From positions 1-35,530 of the forward strand of contig NW_019029082.1 of the NCBI RefSeq assembly GCF_002105155.1: 35,530 nt of DNA, written 5' to 3'. The first letter of the stretch is position 1; each line of letters begins with the position of its first letter. Position numbers and translations under genes: made by a program. Positions 18,689 to 29,656 of the stretch are shown here, in pieces. Source of the stretch: Lobosporangium transversale (taxonomy: Eukaryota > Mortierellomycota > Mortierellomycetes > Mortierellales > Mortierellaceae). The notes under the pieces are model-generated. The model made no database searches, was not told the origin of the DNA, and saw only the letters and a program-made list of their open reading frames with translations.

Positions 18689-19448
18689 AGTTCAGAAGTT
18701 ATTGAGGATAGTCTGTTGGATGATGTAGATGAAATAGATCGCGCTGATGATCTAGAAGAATTCGATTCTGACTGTGAGCATGGGAGCGAGGAATCAGACT
18801 CTGACCGGGACTCGTGGAACGTTGACTACAATGACTATTCGAGTGGGGCTTCGGATTCCGACCCAGAAATAGAGCCTGAATCATCTGCAGCTCCTGTTGA
18901 AGCCATTAGCATCCATCCTTCTGCGGATTTTGGTACCGGGGAAAGCTCACTCATGCCGGGTGGCTCAGAGAGTCCAGAACTAGACGAGAGTGTCATTGCG
19001 AACGCCAATGAAATAGCAACTGAGATTTTGTGCTCGGAGGTGCATGATTACCAATGGATTAAGTCGACTCTCGATGATGAAACGATCAAAGACATTGTAA
19101 ACGACTCCCGTACAGAACCGTATGACTACCTGCCCCGTATTTTTTACGTGAACGAGGAGGACTTCAGCGCTTGGCTTGAACAGGATAGTCTCGATCATTA
19201 TTTTGTTTGGATGCGCCGTGTACATCGAGATAATAAGGCAGATGGCAGAAGCAAATACTTTTATTTTCAAACCCACGAATGCCACCGTAACCATGACTCG
19301 CGAGGCCAAAATCGCGTTCAAACCGCTCAACAAGACTCCCCTCAAGACTCCTCTCAAGATTCCCCTCAAGACCCTGGGCAGGAACAAGGAGGCGCGTCTT
19401 TAAGAAGAGCCAAAAAGTTGGATGTAGAGCAAAGCTTCTAGTCCACAA
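18689..19448 (+). pseudogene. N-terminal part of MULE 2 transposase
   Basis: Exon 2 begins after TGTGTAG and reads about 250 residues: a very acidic Ser/Asp/Glu-rich N terminus, then a block matching MULE 1 (YQWIKSTLDDETIKDIV; DYLPRIFYVNEEDF; LDHYFVW), which is the region before the FAR1-like DNA-binding part. A 12-bp repeat (CAAGACTCCCCT and variants, about 19328-19374) encodes QDSP units absent from MULE 1. A frameshift near 19400 puts the conserved VGCRAKLLVHN block into another frame. Chromovirus 2 interrupts it at 19449, so the catalytic core is gone. Confidence 0.8.
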
Positions 19449-19643
19449 TGCAAGCGAAATCACTATAATAATTTTGTGCAACATAGTATTTCGCCCATAT
19501 TTCTAGAGCATTCCTTGCAACAGGATATTAACTAGTATAAATAGGTCTACTTTTCTATCTAGTTCTGTAGCATAGTTCCCCCTGAATAAAGATACCTTTA
19601 TTGCACCCTTAGATCCCCCTAGAACACTACCTTGATTTTTGCA
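19449..19643 (+). repeat. 5' LTR of chromovirus 2
   Basis: 195 bp, from TGCAAGCG to TTTTGCA, with TATAAATAG at 19536-19544 and AATAAA at 19585-19590. One base separates it from the primer binding site at 19645-19656. No second copy occurs in the window. Confidence 0.75.
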
Positions 19644-19710
19644 TTGGTAGCAAAGGAAACCACGACCACACCCAGAGAACTACAATTACCATTGAATTTC
19701 ACCCCTCGCC

Positions 19711-20682
19711 ATGGAACACTTGAATAACGCCCTTTCGTCCATCGATCTTCCTCTGAACATTCGCGAAGCCATAGCTACTGCTTTTAATCAGGCCCTCTCT
19801 ACTGCCAAAGCCAACGAAGCCGCTGAGAATGACCTAGCCAGAACCCTCGCCACGGTCCTAAAGCCACAGAAGCCTACGCCTTACGAAGGAGCTATTAACG
19901 CTGTTGCAGCCTTAAACTTTGTCGACAGCCTGGAGGAGTATTACACTATTGTCACACTCACGCCATCCAAATGGGTTCGATACGCTGTCCTCAGTCTCAA
20001 TGGCGAAGCCAAGGCATGGTGGAGAGATTCCGGGTTGAATCTCGATACACCTTGGGCTGACTTCCGTAAAGCATTCCTCCGTCAGTTCACCCCTCCAGAT
20101 TCTGCGAATGCAGCTCGCCGAGCGTTGGATAAACTTCGTCAGGGAAGGATGAGTGTGGCAGAATATACGAGCAAGTTTAGAAGCCACCTACGTCTGGCTA
20201 CAAATCTCGACAAAGACTCTGCTTTGCAAAAATACATGCTAGGCCTTGAGCCCGAAACAAGCAAGCAGGTAAGACTTAGACAGCCAGAGACGTTGGACGA
20301 TGCCATTGAGCAGGCGACCATTGTCCACAGTATTCTACATCCCATCGATGCCACCCCTGTATCCGCTACCCCGAACGCCTTATCACCCCATCATGAGAAT
20401 AATTCTGGCCCTACACCAATGGATCTCGATAACATGAGAATGTTGGTTGCCAACCTGTACACCTCTCTCCATCAGCAACGACCAAACAGAAACCACTCCA
20501 AGCCAAGCTCGCTACCCAAGCTCACAGCAGCTGAACGAGAACGTTGCGTTCGTGAGGGGCGTTGTTTCAGATGCCGGAACCGAGGTCATAGAGCCGAACA
20601 ATGCCAACGCACCTCTGTCTTTAATATAGAAAACAATGACCATACGCTTTCTGAGTCGGGAAAAGAGGAGGGCGAGCAGTAA
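19711..20682 (+). CDS. gag: Gag of chromovirus 2
   Basis: 323 residues, the same length as the Gag of chromovirus 1 and colinear with it (NGEAKAWWRDSGL, FLRQFTPPDSANAARRALDK, SVAEYTSKFRSHL). It has a CCHC knuckle (CFRCRNRGHRAEQC) and ends SGKEEGEQ. The frame is intact. The start ATG follows the primer binding site by about 55 bases in a CCATGG context. Its 3' end overlaps the slippery site that shifts ribosomes into pol. Confidence 0.94.
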   Translation: MEHLNNALSSIDLPLNIREAIATAFNQALSTAKANEAAENDLARTLATVLKPQKPTPYEGAINAVAALNFVDSLEEYYTIVTLTPSKWVRYAVLSLNGEAKAWWRDSGLNLDTPWADFRKAFLRQFTPPDSANAARRALDKLRQGRMSVAEYTSKFRSHLRLATNLDKDSALQKYMLGLEPETSKQVRLRQPETLDDAIEQATIVHSILHPIDATPVSATPNALSPHHENNSGPTPMDLDNMRMLVANLYTSLHQQRPNRNHSKPSSLPKLTAAERERCVREGRCFRCRNRGHRAEQCQRTSVFNIENNDHTLSESGKEEGEQ

Positions 20683-20699
20683 ACCAGGCCTGCCTCGCC
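20658..20699 (+). other. Predicted -1 frameshift signal of chromovirus 2
   Basis: G_GGA_AAA (20658-20664) is in the gag phase, followed after 6 bases by GGCGAG (20671-20676) pairing with CTCGCC (20694-20699), plus an inner CAG/CTG with the same single bulge as in chromovirus 1. The pol frame at 20754 is -1 relative to gag. Confidence 0.75.
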
Positions 20700-20753
20700 C
20701 CCTCTAGCCCCAGCCTTCAAGCCCTGGATAATAGAGGGCATGGTCAGTTACAG

Positions 20754-21859
20754 TTGATGACTACAAATAAAAATCCTTTGTGCACAAATATAACATCCAT
20801 GCCCCTTTCTGATCACTCTATTGCTCCCACTGCATCTACTTCCTTACATCTACTCTCTAAGTATTCACCTCATCCTGATCCCCATTCCCCTACTCATTCC
20901 TCATTGCTAAAAAACAATCCCCTCTCCGACCCTATTTTCCCCTCCACTGATCCTTTCACTGTTTCCACTTCACTCACTTCCACTCATTCATCTACCCCTA
21001 GTTCATCCAATCGCCACTCCCATTGTCGTAACGAAATTCGCCTTCAATCCTTCAGCCTTACCTATGACAAACATAAAAACTCTCGCCGACTCCTTACTTT
21101 CATTGGAGCAGTGAATGGTCGACCTGCGCGCATTCTTGTAGATGGAGGGGCCGAAGGCAATGTCATAAGTTCCTCTTTCTGCGAGAACACACATGTTCCG
21201 CTAATTGAGGGTAGACCCATTCCTGTCATTCTTCCCAACGGTACCGAGACAATTGCTCAGCACACAGCCACGTTCACCCTCGCCCGCAACGCGTATCAGG
21301 ATAAAATCAACGCCATTGTTTATCCTCTATCCAAATACGACCTAATTTTGGGTAAACCATGGCTGATGGATATCAACCCTCGCATCAATTGGCGAACAAA
21401 TGATCTGCATTTTGAATACCAAGGTACCCCGGTCTTGTGGCCTTGCACTGGCATCGACAGGAAGCCTAGACAGCGATCTTCCGTCATATCTGCTCTTAAC
21501 TTCCTTACCGTTGCCTCGGAACCTGATGCCTCTGTATTCCTCGCCCAAGTTCGAGTTCCAGTACCTGTCTCTAGCAGTAGTTCTGAACTACCGGACTCTA
21601 TCAAGCAAATCGTTCAAGTCGAATTCCCTGATGTCTTTTATACAACGCTTCCTGATGGCCTTCCCCCTGACAGAGGTGATAGCATGCGTATAGAGACTGA
21701 CCCTTATGCTGACCCACCTGTCCGACCTGTCATCAGATTGTCGATCGCTGAGCTTGATGAACTGAAGAAGCAGCTAACTGATCTTTTACAAAAAGGATTA
21801 ATCTCACCGAGCACCTCACCATACGGTGCTCCAGTCCTCTTTCTGAAGAAAAAGGATGG
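20754..21859 (+). pseudogene. Pol of chromovirus 2, truncated in RT
   Basis: About 368 residues match the start of chromovirus 1 Pol: a Ser/Pro/His-rich linker, a retropepsin (ILVDGGAEGNVIS, again DGGA), the connecting region, and the first RT segment up to FLKKKDG. An inverted LTR of another family then begins and the frame picks up LTR codons. The RT active site, RNase H, integrase and chromodomain are absent from the window. The remaining part shows no frameshift. Confidence 0.9.
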
Positions 21860-22382
21860 TGTCACGAACAGCAAGCAATGTCTAGCTCATGAATTGATGA
21901 ATGACTTTTGTCTGATTCGAATCTGAAAAAGATCACGTGTGCTTGATTAATTTGTTCCGCTCATTTCCTTCACTCATTCCTCCATGCATAGTTTGCCTGT
22001 CAAGCCAAGTCGCGTCTCCTAGTTTTCTAGCTCCGTGAATAGCTCCAAGGATTCTAGAAGAGCTATAAACCAATAACCAAGGCTTATAGTGCCAAGGAAC
22101 CTTGAAATAAGATTGCACCAGATATCTTCCTCGGATCCTGTGTATTAAGTTAACTCAACACTTGGAGTTCCGCATATGGTAAAAGTCCTTAGGAAATATT
22201 TGAGTAAGCTTTATTTAGAGTTCTTGAAGCGCGTCTCCGCTTCAGTCAAACAAGTATAAATATGATAGATTTGTAACATAGTAAACCTCAGTCTGCCATA
22301 AAACTATTCTTGAATCTCCTAAGTTCATTCTTGTTCCTAAATCACTTACCTTCTCTTGCAATCGTCCTGTCAGTCCTTGACA
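21860..22382 (+). mobile_element. LTR of the element 3 family, diverged
   Basis: 523 bp, oriented opposite to the copies at 11498 and 18133. The first three quarters are near identical to them; the last ~90 bases are diverged and 14 bases shorter, and the AATAAA of the others reads CATAAA. Flanks are GATGG and TTAAT, so there is no target duplication. The left side is chromovirus 2 pol and the right side is unrelated sequence, so it marks a recombination junction and not a simple solo LTR. Confidence 0.88.
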
Positions 22383-22466
22383 TTAATACAAAGTAATATG
22401 GCAAATGTAATCAATATATACTTCTTCTTCTTCCTCCTCGATAATTCGACGACTTCGTTTACTCAT
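22383..22466 (-). pseudogene. Start of an unknown gene, cut by an LTR
   Basis: From the ATG at 22466 the minus strand reads MSKRSRRIIEEEEEEVYIDY and a few more residues before the LTR at 22382. A basic start followed by an acidic run resembles transposase N termini but is too short to assign. Upstream on the minus strand, TTAAATACTCAA (22606-22618 region) resembles the MULE TIR core. Confidence 0.25.
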
Positions 22467-22769
22467 TTTAAGAGATGTTTTGGGCTTAATTGAGATAATG
22501 CATGAAAAGGAAAAGAGAGAAAAAAAAAAAAAAAAAAAAGGAAAAGGAAAGGAAATGAGGCGAACTGAAGCGAATGCAAACACATTTGTTGTCCTGATGC
22601 CGCAGTTGAGTATTTAAGTATAACGCACCAGATATCTCGCACTCGTTGTTAGGCTTTATTTTCTATAAACATGTGTTTTAACCTTATCTTCATGGTAATA
22701 TTTTTCTTAATCCACGATTTAAATCCACATTTTGATTAAGAGTGCCGTGAGAAAAAATTTATAAAGATT
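22467..22769. other. AT-rich spacer, no gene seen
   Basis: It holds a 19-base A run near 22521 inside a purine-rich block, and the sequence TTGAGTATTTAAG at 22606. Nothing else was recognised. Confidence 0.4.
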
Positions 22770-22990
22770 TTAATCGGTTTATCAATGTACCGAATGATTC
22801 GGTATATCAAATGGATTGAATCGGTACAATCGAAGCACCGAATGTTCCGGTTTACCGAATGCATCGAATATTCGATACATTCGATTCGGTTTCGACAATA
22901 TATATTCATTCGGTTTCGATTCGATATGAACCTTACCTTGGTCAATTCGATTTCGGTTCGAAGGTGTATTGAATCGAATGTACCGATTAG
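22770..22990. repeat. TTCGGT/ACCGAA-rich low-complexity block
   Basis: Many short direct and inverted copies of TTCGGT, ATTCGA, TCGATTCGGT and ACCGAAT. The region can fold in many registers and has no coding frame. It ends near a Tc1-type terminus at 23000-23027. Confidence 0.6.
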
Positions 22991-22999
22991 GAGCACTGA

Positions 23000-23027
23000 T
23001 TCATTGAATGACCTTTGATGGCCACTG
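23000..23027 (-). repeat. Right-end TIR of a Tc1-type element
   Basis: TTCATTGAATGACCTTTGATGGCCACTG followed by TA. It differs at only a few positions from the right end of the Tc1 element at 16288. The left end of this copy was not found; the TTCGGT block lies inside. Confidence 0.6.
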
Positions 23028-23042
23028 TATATCCAAAAGTCT

Positions 23043-23300
23043 ATGATACCTCTCATGAACAGGCCAGCAAACTCTCCTGACAGCAACCCAATAGAAAACA
23101 TATGGGCATACATGAAGGTGCAGTTGGATCATTATCCAGACAAGGCAAAGAATATGGAGGATCTCTGGGAGAGAGTCCAAGACGTATGGACACATATCCC
23201 TCCTGAATTCTTACACAAACTATACTGCGGTATGCCAAAGAGGATGAGGGAGTTATATAAGGCTAAAGGAGGGAACATCGTTAGGGGAAAAGAGAAGTAA
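23043..23300 (+). pseudogene. C-terminal fragment of a Tc1 transposase
   Basis: About 86 residues matching the end of the Tc1 transposase at 15287-16036: SPDSNPIENIWAYMK contains the catalytic Glu block, then LWERVQDVWTHIPPEFLHKLY and MPKRMRELYKAKGG. The first two catalytic Asp residues and the DNA-binding part are missing, since another Tc1-type end is joined just upstream. It is a relic, related to but distinct from the copy at 15 kb. Confidence 0.85.
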
Positions 23301-23766
23301 CAGGAATAAATAAAAACAAGAAGTTGTTAAGTGCCATAATAGATGCAATGAGATGCTGAAAGCAAATTGCAATTAAATGCTAATTAGGCCACTGATGGCG
23401 ATGACGATGAGACTCCATGGAGGTGAGACAAATGAGAATGAGAAACGGTGGTGGCAGGGAGGATCATAAAGAAGAAGAAGGAGAATGAGGAATGAATGTT
23501 GAAAAATGCATTTTATTGCATCAGTTTTGGCACGCACTATAAATATCTAATTAACTTTGAAAGTGCATTTATTTTCATTACACATTTATCACAAAAGGCT
23601 GTAATAAAGCTGACCATTTCAAGCTACATTTAAATGTAATGTACTAAGTGCTCAAAGTCCCCAATATACAAAGTAACAGCTATTCAAACAGATCTGCAAA
23701 ATTATAAAGCCTATGTCAACAAAATGGGACGTCCGTACAATGTTGGTAAAAAAAATAGAATTGCTG
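23301..23766. other. Non-coding spacer
   Basis: No gene recognised. The part before about 23400 resembles the 3' flank of the Tc1 transposase at 16 kb; the rest is AT-rich and lies downstream of the Crinkler gene, so it may include its 3' UTR. Confidence 0.4.
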
Positions 23767-26355
23767 TTAGACAGTCAACAGCTCATTGTCAATTCTTTGA
23801 CTATTGCCACTCTTGTCCTTCCAGTGAGCACTCATCTTCACTGTATCAAAACTCCTATCGTGCCAGAAATGCACCAAATTCACCCCTTGGTCCAGTTCCG
23901 CGTCGGTTTGCCAGTATGGGTGCTCAAGGTAGTCGTCCTCCCGAGTAAAATGAACAACCCAAGCTTCTTCTGCTGAGAGTAAGCGTTTATAAGTTGGCGT
24001 CTTGCTGATACAGTCCTTAATAGAAGATTGACTTCCTGTAGCCAAAAGCTCGATAACAACCGTCGGCTCTCCTGCTTTCTTGATGACAATATCACTATAT
24101 TTGTGGTCCTCAAGCTCATGGAGGTGCCACTGGCTAATGATCCCATATCCTTCTATTTTGTTTAGCCAGTTGGTGAGAATCCTCATCAATTCCGTGTCAT
24201 AGACGCTCTCCCGGAGGACTTTGGCATTGTATCCACCCATAACCTTAACTGTTCTCCCCGATCTTTTGTATGATCGATATTCCGACTGTATAATCAAGTT
24301 TTTATCGAAAAATCGAAGAGCAATCTTCATAGTCTCCAGAATATCCAATAATCCTCCTTGACTTTCCTTTGGGGGGTGACTCCGAAGGAGCGTGGGGATA
24401 TTTTGATGAATAATATATCTCCTCACAAACGAGTCAATGAATGCTGAGGCCATACGGTAGTTACTGCCATCAAGTCTTATCAGCACCCCTTCTGCAGTTA
24501 GGAAGTCTGCCAATCTCTGTTGTTCCATGTCTGAGATAGATATATCGCCGAGATACCCAATAAAATCTGTTCGGAGAAGTTAACAGCATCTGTAGCTGAT
24601 TCACTCAAAAGTGAATCGACCATCCTTCTAAAAGTATGGTCGAAAGCATCTCTCATCTGATTGTCTGTGGAGAAGTCCTGCCATGTATCGTAATCGAGAC
24701 AATTCGTCGAGTCGTTGACTTTCGAGCGAAGATCTCATGAATGGAGCGTCCACAAAGACAAATCATTCCTGGATGACTATTGACATTGAGCACAATTCAT
24801 TGTATTAGAATGGCACATCAACTCGTGGAGAGTTAACTAAGCTTAAAAAACATACCCATTTGACTTCCAGTGTATGTCTCGAATAATCTCATCATCTATT
24901 TTAATCATCTCATCTTCGCATAGTCATTAAAGAGCTGCTGCGTTTGATCAAGAGTGAAATACGGGTTCCTGATAGTATTGTTGACATTGAACGGGGTATG
25001 TGTTGACCTGTTGTGCTAAGGTGCTGAAGACTAAAGGTTCCACATAAGACAATACTGTCAATGGCGTATAAATGGTTGTTCTGTCGGATTGCTCGAAACG
25101 CCTGTAAGCATTGGTTGCGGATCTCGTCGCTTGCGTTAAACAGTAAATCAAACTCGTCAACCAAGATGACAATCTTCTCGTCCTTGAATTTAGTTCGACC
25201 GAAAGCATCGAGAAAATCTCGTTTGGTTGTAATATCATCGACTTTATAGTTGCGGCGAAGAGCATTTCCAAAAGTTTTCCAGAAATCAGGCTCATTATTG
25301 CCAACGGCAACTCCCTCAAATGATAGTCTAAATAAAAAATAGAGGGTCAGTACTGGTATATTAGCGCATACATTGCATCCACTTTATCCATTTTCACAGA
25401 AGTTGGCTTACGGGAGGCAGCGATATCCAAAGTCAGCTAATTGGGTGATAAGTCGATACAACCGTGTTGTTTTTCCAGAGGCACGTGCGCCTATGAGCAT
25501 CACTATCTCGCGGTCAAAAACGCCCTGTAGTATTTCCTCATTGTTGTCATGGTCCGCAGGATCCACATAGTAGACCTGATTAACTTCGTCGAATCTGATC
25601 GGTTCATTGACGGTCCACCTCTTTTTTTTCAAAAGTCGCGGTACTGAAAAAAATTAGAAAAAAAAAACAGCAAGACCTGTCAGAAGAGAAAATAAGGAAT
25701 CGGTTCCAATCCTTAAGGGAGAATTAGCTTACATAAGTCTTCGGCCCTCCTCTTTTTTTCCGAGTCTGTTGGTAAAGGAAGCAATGATAGAAATTTGCAA
25801 GAAAAAAAGAAAATAAGCATCAGAGGAAGTCGTCAAGCACATGTGCGATGATTAACCTTATGAAAAAAAGAGAAAGCCAATTAAACAAATGAGTCTTACT
25901 CGAAGTGGAAGTAGACGGATCTATACCGCAATAATGCGAAGGATCATTAGACATAATCAATGATTACAACAAGCGTCACCACATGGCATGCCGCAGTAAC
26001 AGGCACAATTAGAATTTAACGGCTTCTTACCTGCCGACGGCCTCTGGACAATGACGTGTATGGTTTTCTTTTCTGGTGTAGTGCCGAAAATCTCAGAGAT
26101 CTTGCTTGTTGCACAAAGCTTTTTTGCATTTGGGTGTTCTGAAAGTGTAATGGTTTTTTCGTCCTCATCGTCTCCGATTACGATGGAGACATGCCAGAGA
26201 TTCAATTTGTCGGCAACAATCTCTCGGAAGTCGTTTTCTTTTTCCTTCTTGATTGCTTTTTTGAGAGCAGCAATTGAGTCATCAGCATCCAATTGGACTT
26301 TAAATGCGGAAGAGTCGCCATCGAGAATGCAAAAGAGCATAATTTTTTGAGTCAT
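23767..26355 (-). pseudogene. Crinkler (CRN)-type effector gene with frameshifts
   Basis: Minus-strand gene with six recognisable exons: 26355-26031, 25920-25900, 25765-25733, 25643-25412, 25327-24856, 24776-23767. All have GT-AG borders and joining phases. Exon 1 encodes the Crinkler ubiquitin-like header (MLFCILDG..., LKKAIKKEKENDF, ADKLNLWHVSI) ending in IHVIVQRP, the counterpart of the HVLVxxP motif. Exon 3 is Lys/Arg-rich (EKKRRAEDL). Exon 4 has a Walker A motif (GARASGKTT), exon 5 a Walker B-like ILVDEFDLLF. The last exon carries the C-terminal domain typical of fungal Crinklers (YSDIVIKKAGEPTVVIELLATGS, WVVHFTREDDYLEHPYWQ), perhaps a restriction-nuclease-like fold. One-base frame breaks lie near 24990, 24913, 24720 and 24562. 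Crinklers are thought to be host-targeted or inter-organism effectors. This copy looks decayed unless the breaks are sequencing errors. Confidence 0.8.
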
Positions 26356-26645
26356 CTTGGTTTAATTGCGCACTGAAAAAAAAAAAAAAAAAAAAAAAAG
26401 TAATTGGCAGTAAACCAGCAGAGAGCTAGTTTGATTAAAGTGAACTGAGCAAGAATGTTGGCGTTAATGTGAAGATTGAAAGAGAAATGCTTAGAGGAAG
26501 AGGGATGAAAGAAAAAAAAGATGGATGCGTGAGAAAAAAAAAAAAGAGTGGCAATAGGATGTGCTCACTAAAAATAAAATTACGTACACACGTATGGGGG
26601 CAAACTTAAGCCACTCCGTTTGTTTTTATTCCTCATCCATCATAC
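26356..26645. other. Upstream region of the Crinkler gene
   Basis: No gene. A 24-base A run (26376-26399) lies 20 bases upstream of the Crinkler ATG, followed by A-rich tracts up to the MULE border. Confidence 0.5.
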
Positions 26646-26809
26646 GAATTCCCTTAAATACTCAAGTTGCGTAGTGGTATTTTTTTGTTAGAATTTATAA
26701 TGAGGTGACGTAGTAGGCTATTTGCTAAATCCACCCTTTTCTGCCAGTTGCTTCTTCCGAATCACAATCGCCATCTAATCCTATTCCATCGCTCATTACT
26801 ATTTTATTT

Positions 26810-29656
26810 ATGTCAGGATCGCTCTCCTGCAGACTCCATTCAGGCCCTTTTCGTGTTTCTGTAGTCCATCTCCTGTCCCAGGTAACCTTTTTATTTTTTT
26901 AAAAAAAAGAAAAAAAAAAAAAAACGCGTAAATTCAAATTAGCCTACTTCATTTCTAACTCTCTGTCTTCCTCCTCTCTGAGATAGATAATATTAGCCGT
27001 CCACAATGGTATTTATAAATATCACGAACATGCTAGCTATTTCGATTAGCTTATAATTAATTATTTTTCTTGATGCAAATTATAGGTCCTCACCACTGAT
27101 ACCTTAATTTCGAGTAACGGTGAGGATGCAGCTGAAGACCTTGAGCTAGGCTCCGAATTCTACAATCATGATGAAGCTAGCGACGTTGATACGGATCCTG
27201 AAGAGCACGACTGTGATGATGGTGGAGACTATTCTTCGGATGTGTCAGATTCCGAGCCAGAAATAGTGTGGGGGCCAGTTGAACCATCCGGTGAAGACAG
27301 CACCTATGGGAATGCTCTCGCACCATCTAAAAATAACGTAGAAGAAGTAGAGGATATATCGAGATTGAGTCAAGATAAGGAGGCTCGTGCAATCAGTCTG
27401 GCTTCTACAATTGTGTCTGCGCAGCTACAAGAATACTCTTGGATTGAGTCGACGGTCCCAGAGGCTAAGATTAAGGATATTGTTGATGGCCTCAGGATTA
27501 AGAAACAGGACTACGATTATTTGCCGCACGTATTCTATGTGGACAAAAGGGACTTTGAACTGTGGAAAGACCGAGATGGCAGCGATCACTTTTTTATTTG
27601 GAATAAAGGCAACTCTGAGATAAATGGTAGAAATGAAGACAATGAAGACTCTGAAATCACCAACGACAATGATAGCAAAGGCAAACTGCGTTCATTTCAA
27701 CTTTATTTCTGCCACTGTGCAGGCGCCCCACGCAAAAAAAAGATTACTGACCAAGATCAACTACTTGAGAGGCCAGCCAAGAAAACTCGCAATGTTTATA
27801 AACCGACCAAGAAAGTAGGCTGTAAAGCCAGGCTAATTGTTCATGACGTAAAACCCGATATGGAAGAGTTCGCAAGTAGAGGAGAAAGGAACCAGCTGCG
27901 TGTGATATATTACTACAAGCACACTGGGCATACTCTTGCCAGTCTCGAGGACTTTCAGCATCTCAGAGTGACAGAAGAAACAAAATCGCGAATTCGAAAC
28001 CTTGTCCGTTTAGGTCTCTGTACAAGAAAGATTCTGACAAGGATAAACCTGACTGGTAGCCAGGCATTCTCGCGACACCAAAGAGGGTCTTTAGAGCGTG
28101 ACCATGTCCTGAAGTATGAGGATGTGTACAATATTTATTATAAATATTCAAGTGGGCAGAGTCAGCTTGAAAAGAATGACTTAGTCTCGATGAGGCTGTG
28201 GATGGACAAACTAAAGGACAAGGGCTTCACTGTATTCACACTCGCCTACCACATCATAATAGACGGAGTGAATCATGCAAGATTTGCATATGGGTTTATG
28301 TCGCCGTTCCAGAAATCAGTTTATGGATCCAATTTTAAACACATTGGGCTAGATTCAACACATGGAACAAATCGCTCTAAACACGAGCTTTACACCATAA
28401 TTGTGCGGAACCCACAAAGTCTGAGTGCTATCCCAGTTGCCTTCTTGCTTACGAACGATCATAGCCATGTACCGTTGGCAAGATGGTTGACACATATCAG
28501 AGAAACCATTGGCTCACCTGAATACATCACCACTGATGATGCTCGAGCAGAATATAAAGCAATCCGATTGGCGTTTGGAGACTCAGCCACAGTTCATTTA
28601 TGTCTATGGCATGTTATGAAAGCTTGGAGCACCAAGCTTCGAAGTGTTATCCGTGCAACGCAAGACAAGGCTGCTAAGGAGTTGAGGGAAGAAGCGATGG
28701 GAGAGCTCCGTAGAATTTTGTTTGATCCAAACCGTACGCGAGCTGAGACTCTTATTTCAGAATTCGAGTTGAAATGGCAGGATCATAATGAGGGCAAAGT
28801 CTGGAATTATTTTAGGGAACGCTACCTCAGTGAAGACCGAAGGAGAAGGTGGATGAAATGTTATCGTATGGGAAAGTTTTATGCTGGGATGGATACTAAC
28901 AATTACGTCGAGTCCTGGCACAACCACCTTAAGTCGCACTTCTTACGAGGTTATACAAACTGCAGAGGAGATAGATTGATTTATATCTTAACTCATGATG
29001 TAGATGAGTTTTACCAAATGATGGCAATGCAGACCGTGCGGCGCTATGGGCGACATTCAAAAGGCGAGAGAGATGACATTCACCAAAGAAAATTTCTAGA
29101 TGGACTAGAAGACCTTCCACAGCGCATTGTTCACGAGCAGCAAGTGGGTGACCGAACCGTTTACTGTGTGCGCTCGTTCTCCGTATCTGGCGGATATTAT
29201 TTCGTGGTTGCCACGAATCAAACTATCTCAAGATGTAACTGTCAGTACTTTATGTATTCTCAGCGCCCCTGCAGACATATGTATCTTTTGCATCAAGTTC
29301 ATAAGGATAACCCAGACCCACCGCTCCACATCATACACGATGTCCTTGAGAGGGTCCCTGATAGACATGCTATGATCCAGAATTACCAAGATGGCCTGGA
29401 AGGGGATGTTAACCCAAGCATCAGTGATGCCCTGTTGGAGGTAGAGGATGCTGAAGCAGAGGAGGTTGCTGAGGCAGAGAGGATTGCTGATGCGGTTACT
29501 GAATCTTTGGAGATACTCAAAAAGGGCCTCCATGATTCAGATAGCATTGTGAGATGTCCCGACGCAGCAAGGGAGTTAAGTGATATGGTTGAACGGTATT
29601 TTTCTTTACAAAGAACGATAAATACATCTGGGAACCAAAAACGGCAGCGCCAATAA
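26810..29656 (+). CDS. MULE transposase
   Basis: Two exons: 26810-26881 (24 codons, ending CAG|GTAACC) and 27086-29656 (after TTATAG), both phase 0, giving about 880 residues. The second exon opens with a very acidic Asp/Glu-rich stretch, then a FAR1/WRKY-GCM-like region (KVGCKARLIVHD). The MULE catalytic core follows, with HIGLDSTHGTN (first Asp, about 28352), ITTDDARAEY (second, about 28534) and HLCLWHVMKAW. A SWIM zinc finger (CNCQYFMYSQRPCRHMYLLH, about 29236) lies near the C terminus, before an acidic tail. No stops or shifts were seen. The first exon is inferred from splice signals; MULE 2 has the same exon-intron plan. Confidence 0.9.

Larger units (their letters stand above)
17796..19448 (+). 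mobile_element. MULE 2, 5' part, carrying a solo LTR
   Basis: It starts with a TIR-like GAATTCCCTTAGAT, near identical to the left end of MULE 1. Like MULE 1 it then has a CAG|GTAAAA donor (17935), an intron and an acidic exon 2. Subtracting the solo LTR and its 5-base duplication leaves an intron of about 212 bases, against 204 in MULE 1. The element is cut at 19449 by the LTR of chromovirus 2; the catalytic part and right TIR were not found. Confidence 0.7.
19449..21859 (+). mobile_element. Ty3-type chromovirus 2, 5' half
   Basis: 5' LTR 19449-19643, primer binding site TGGTAGCAAAGG at 19645, gag, and pol broken off in the RT domain where an unrelated LTR starts at 21860. It has the same layout as chromovirus 1, with clearly diverged protein sequence and an unrelated, shorter LTR. 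The left flank is MULE 2; no 3' LTR is present in the window. Confidence 0.9.

Noticed and set aside
22601..22625. MULE TIR-like TTAAATACTCAA upstream of the fragment at 22383-22466
   Set aside because: Only about 13 bases match the TIR core and the terminal GAATTCCC is missing; it may be a TATA-like promoter by chance.
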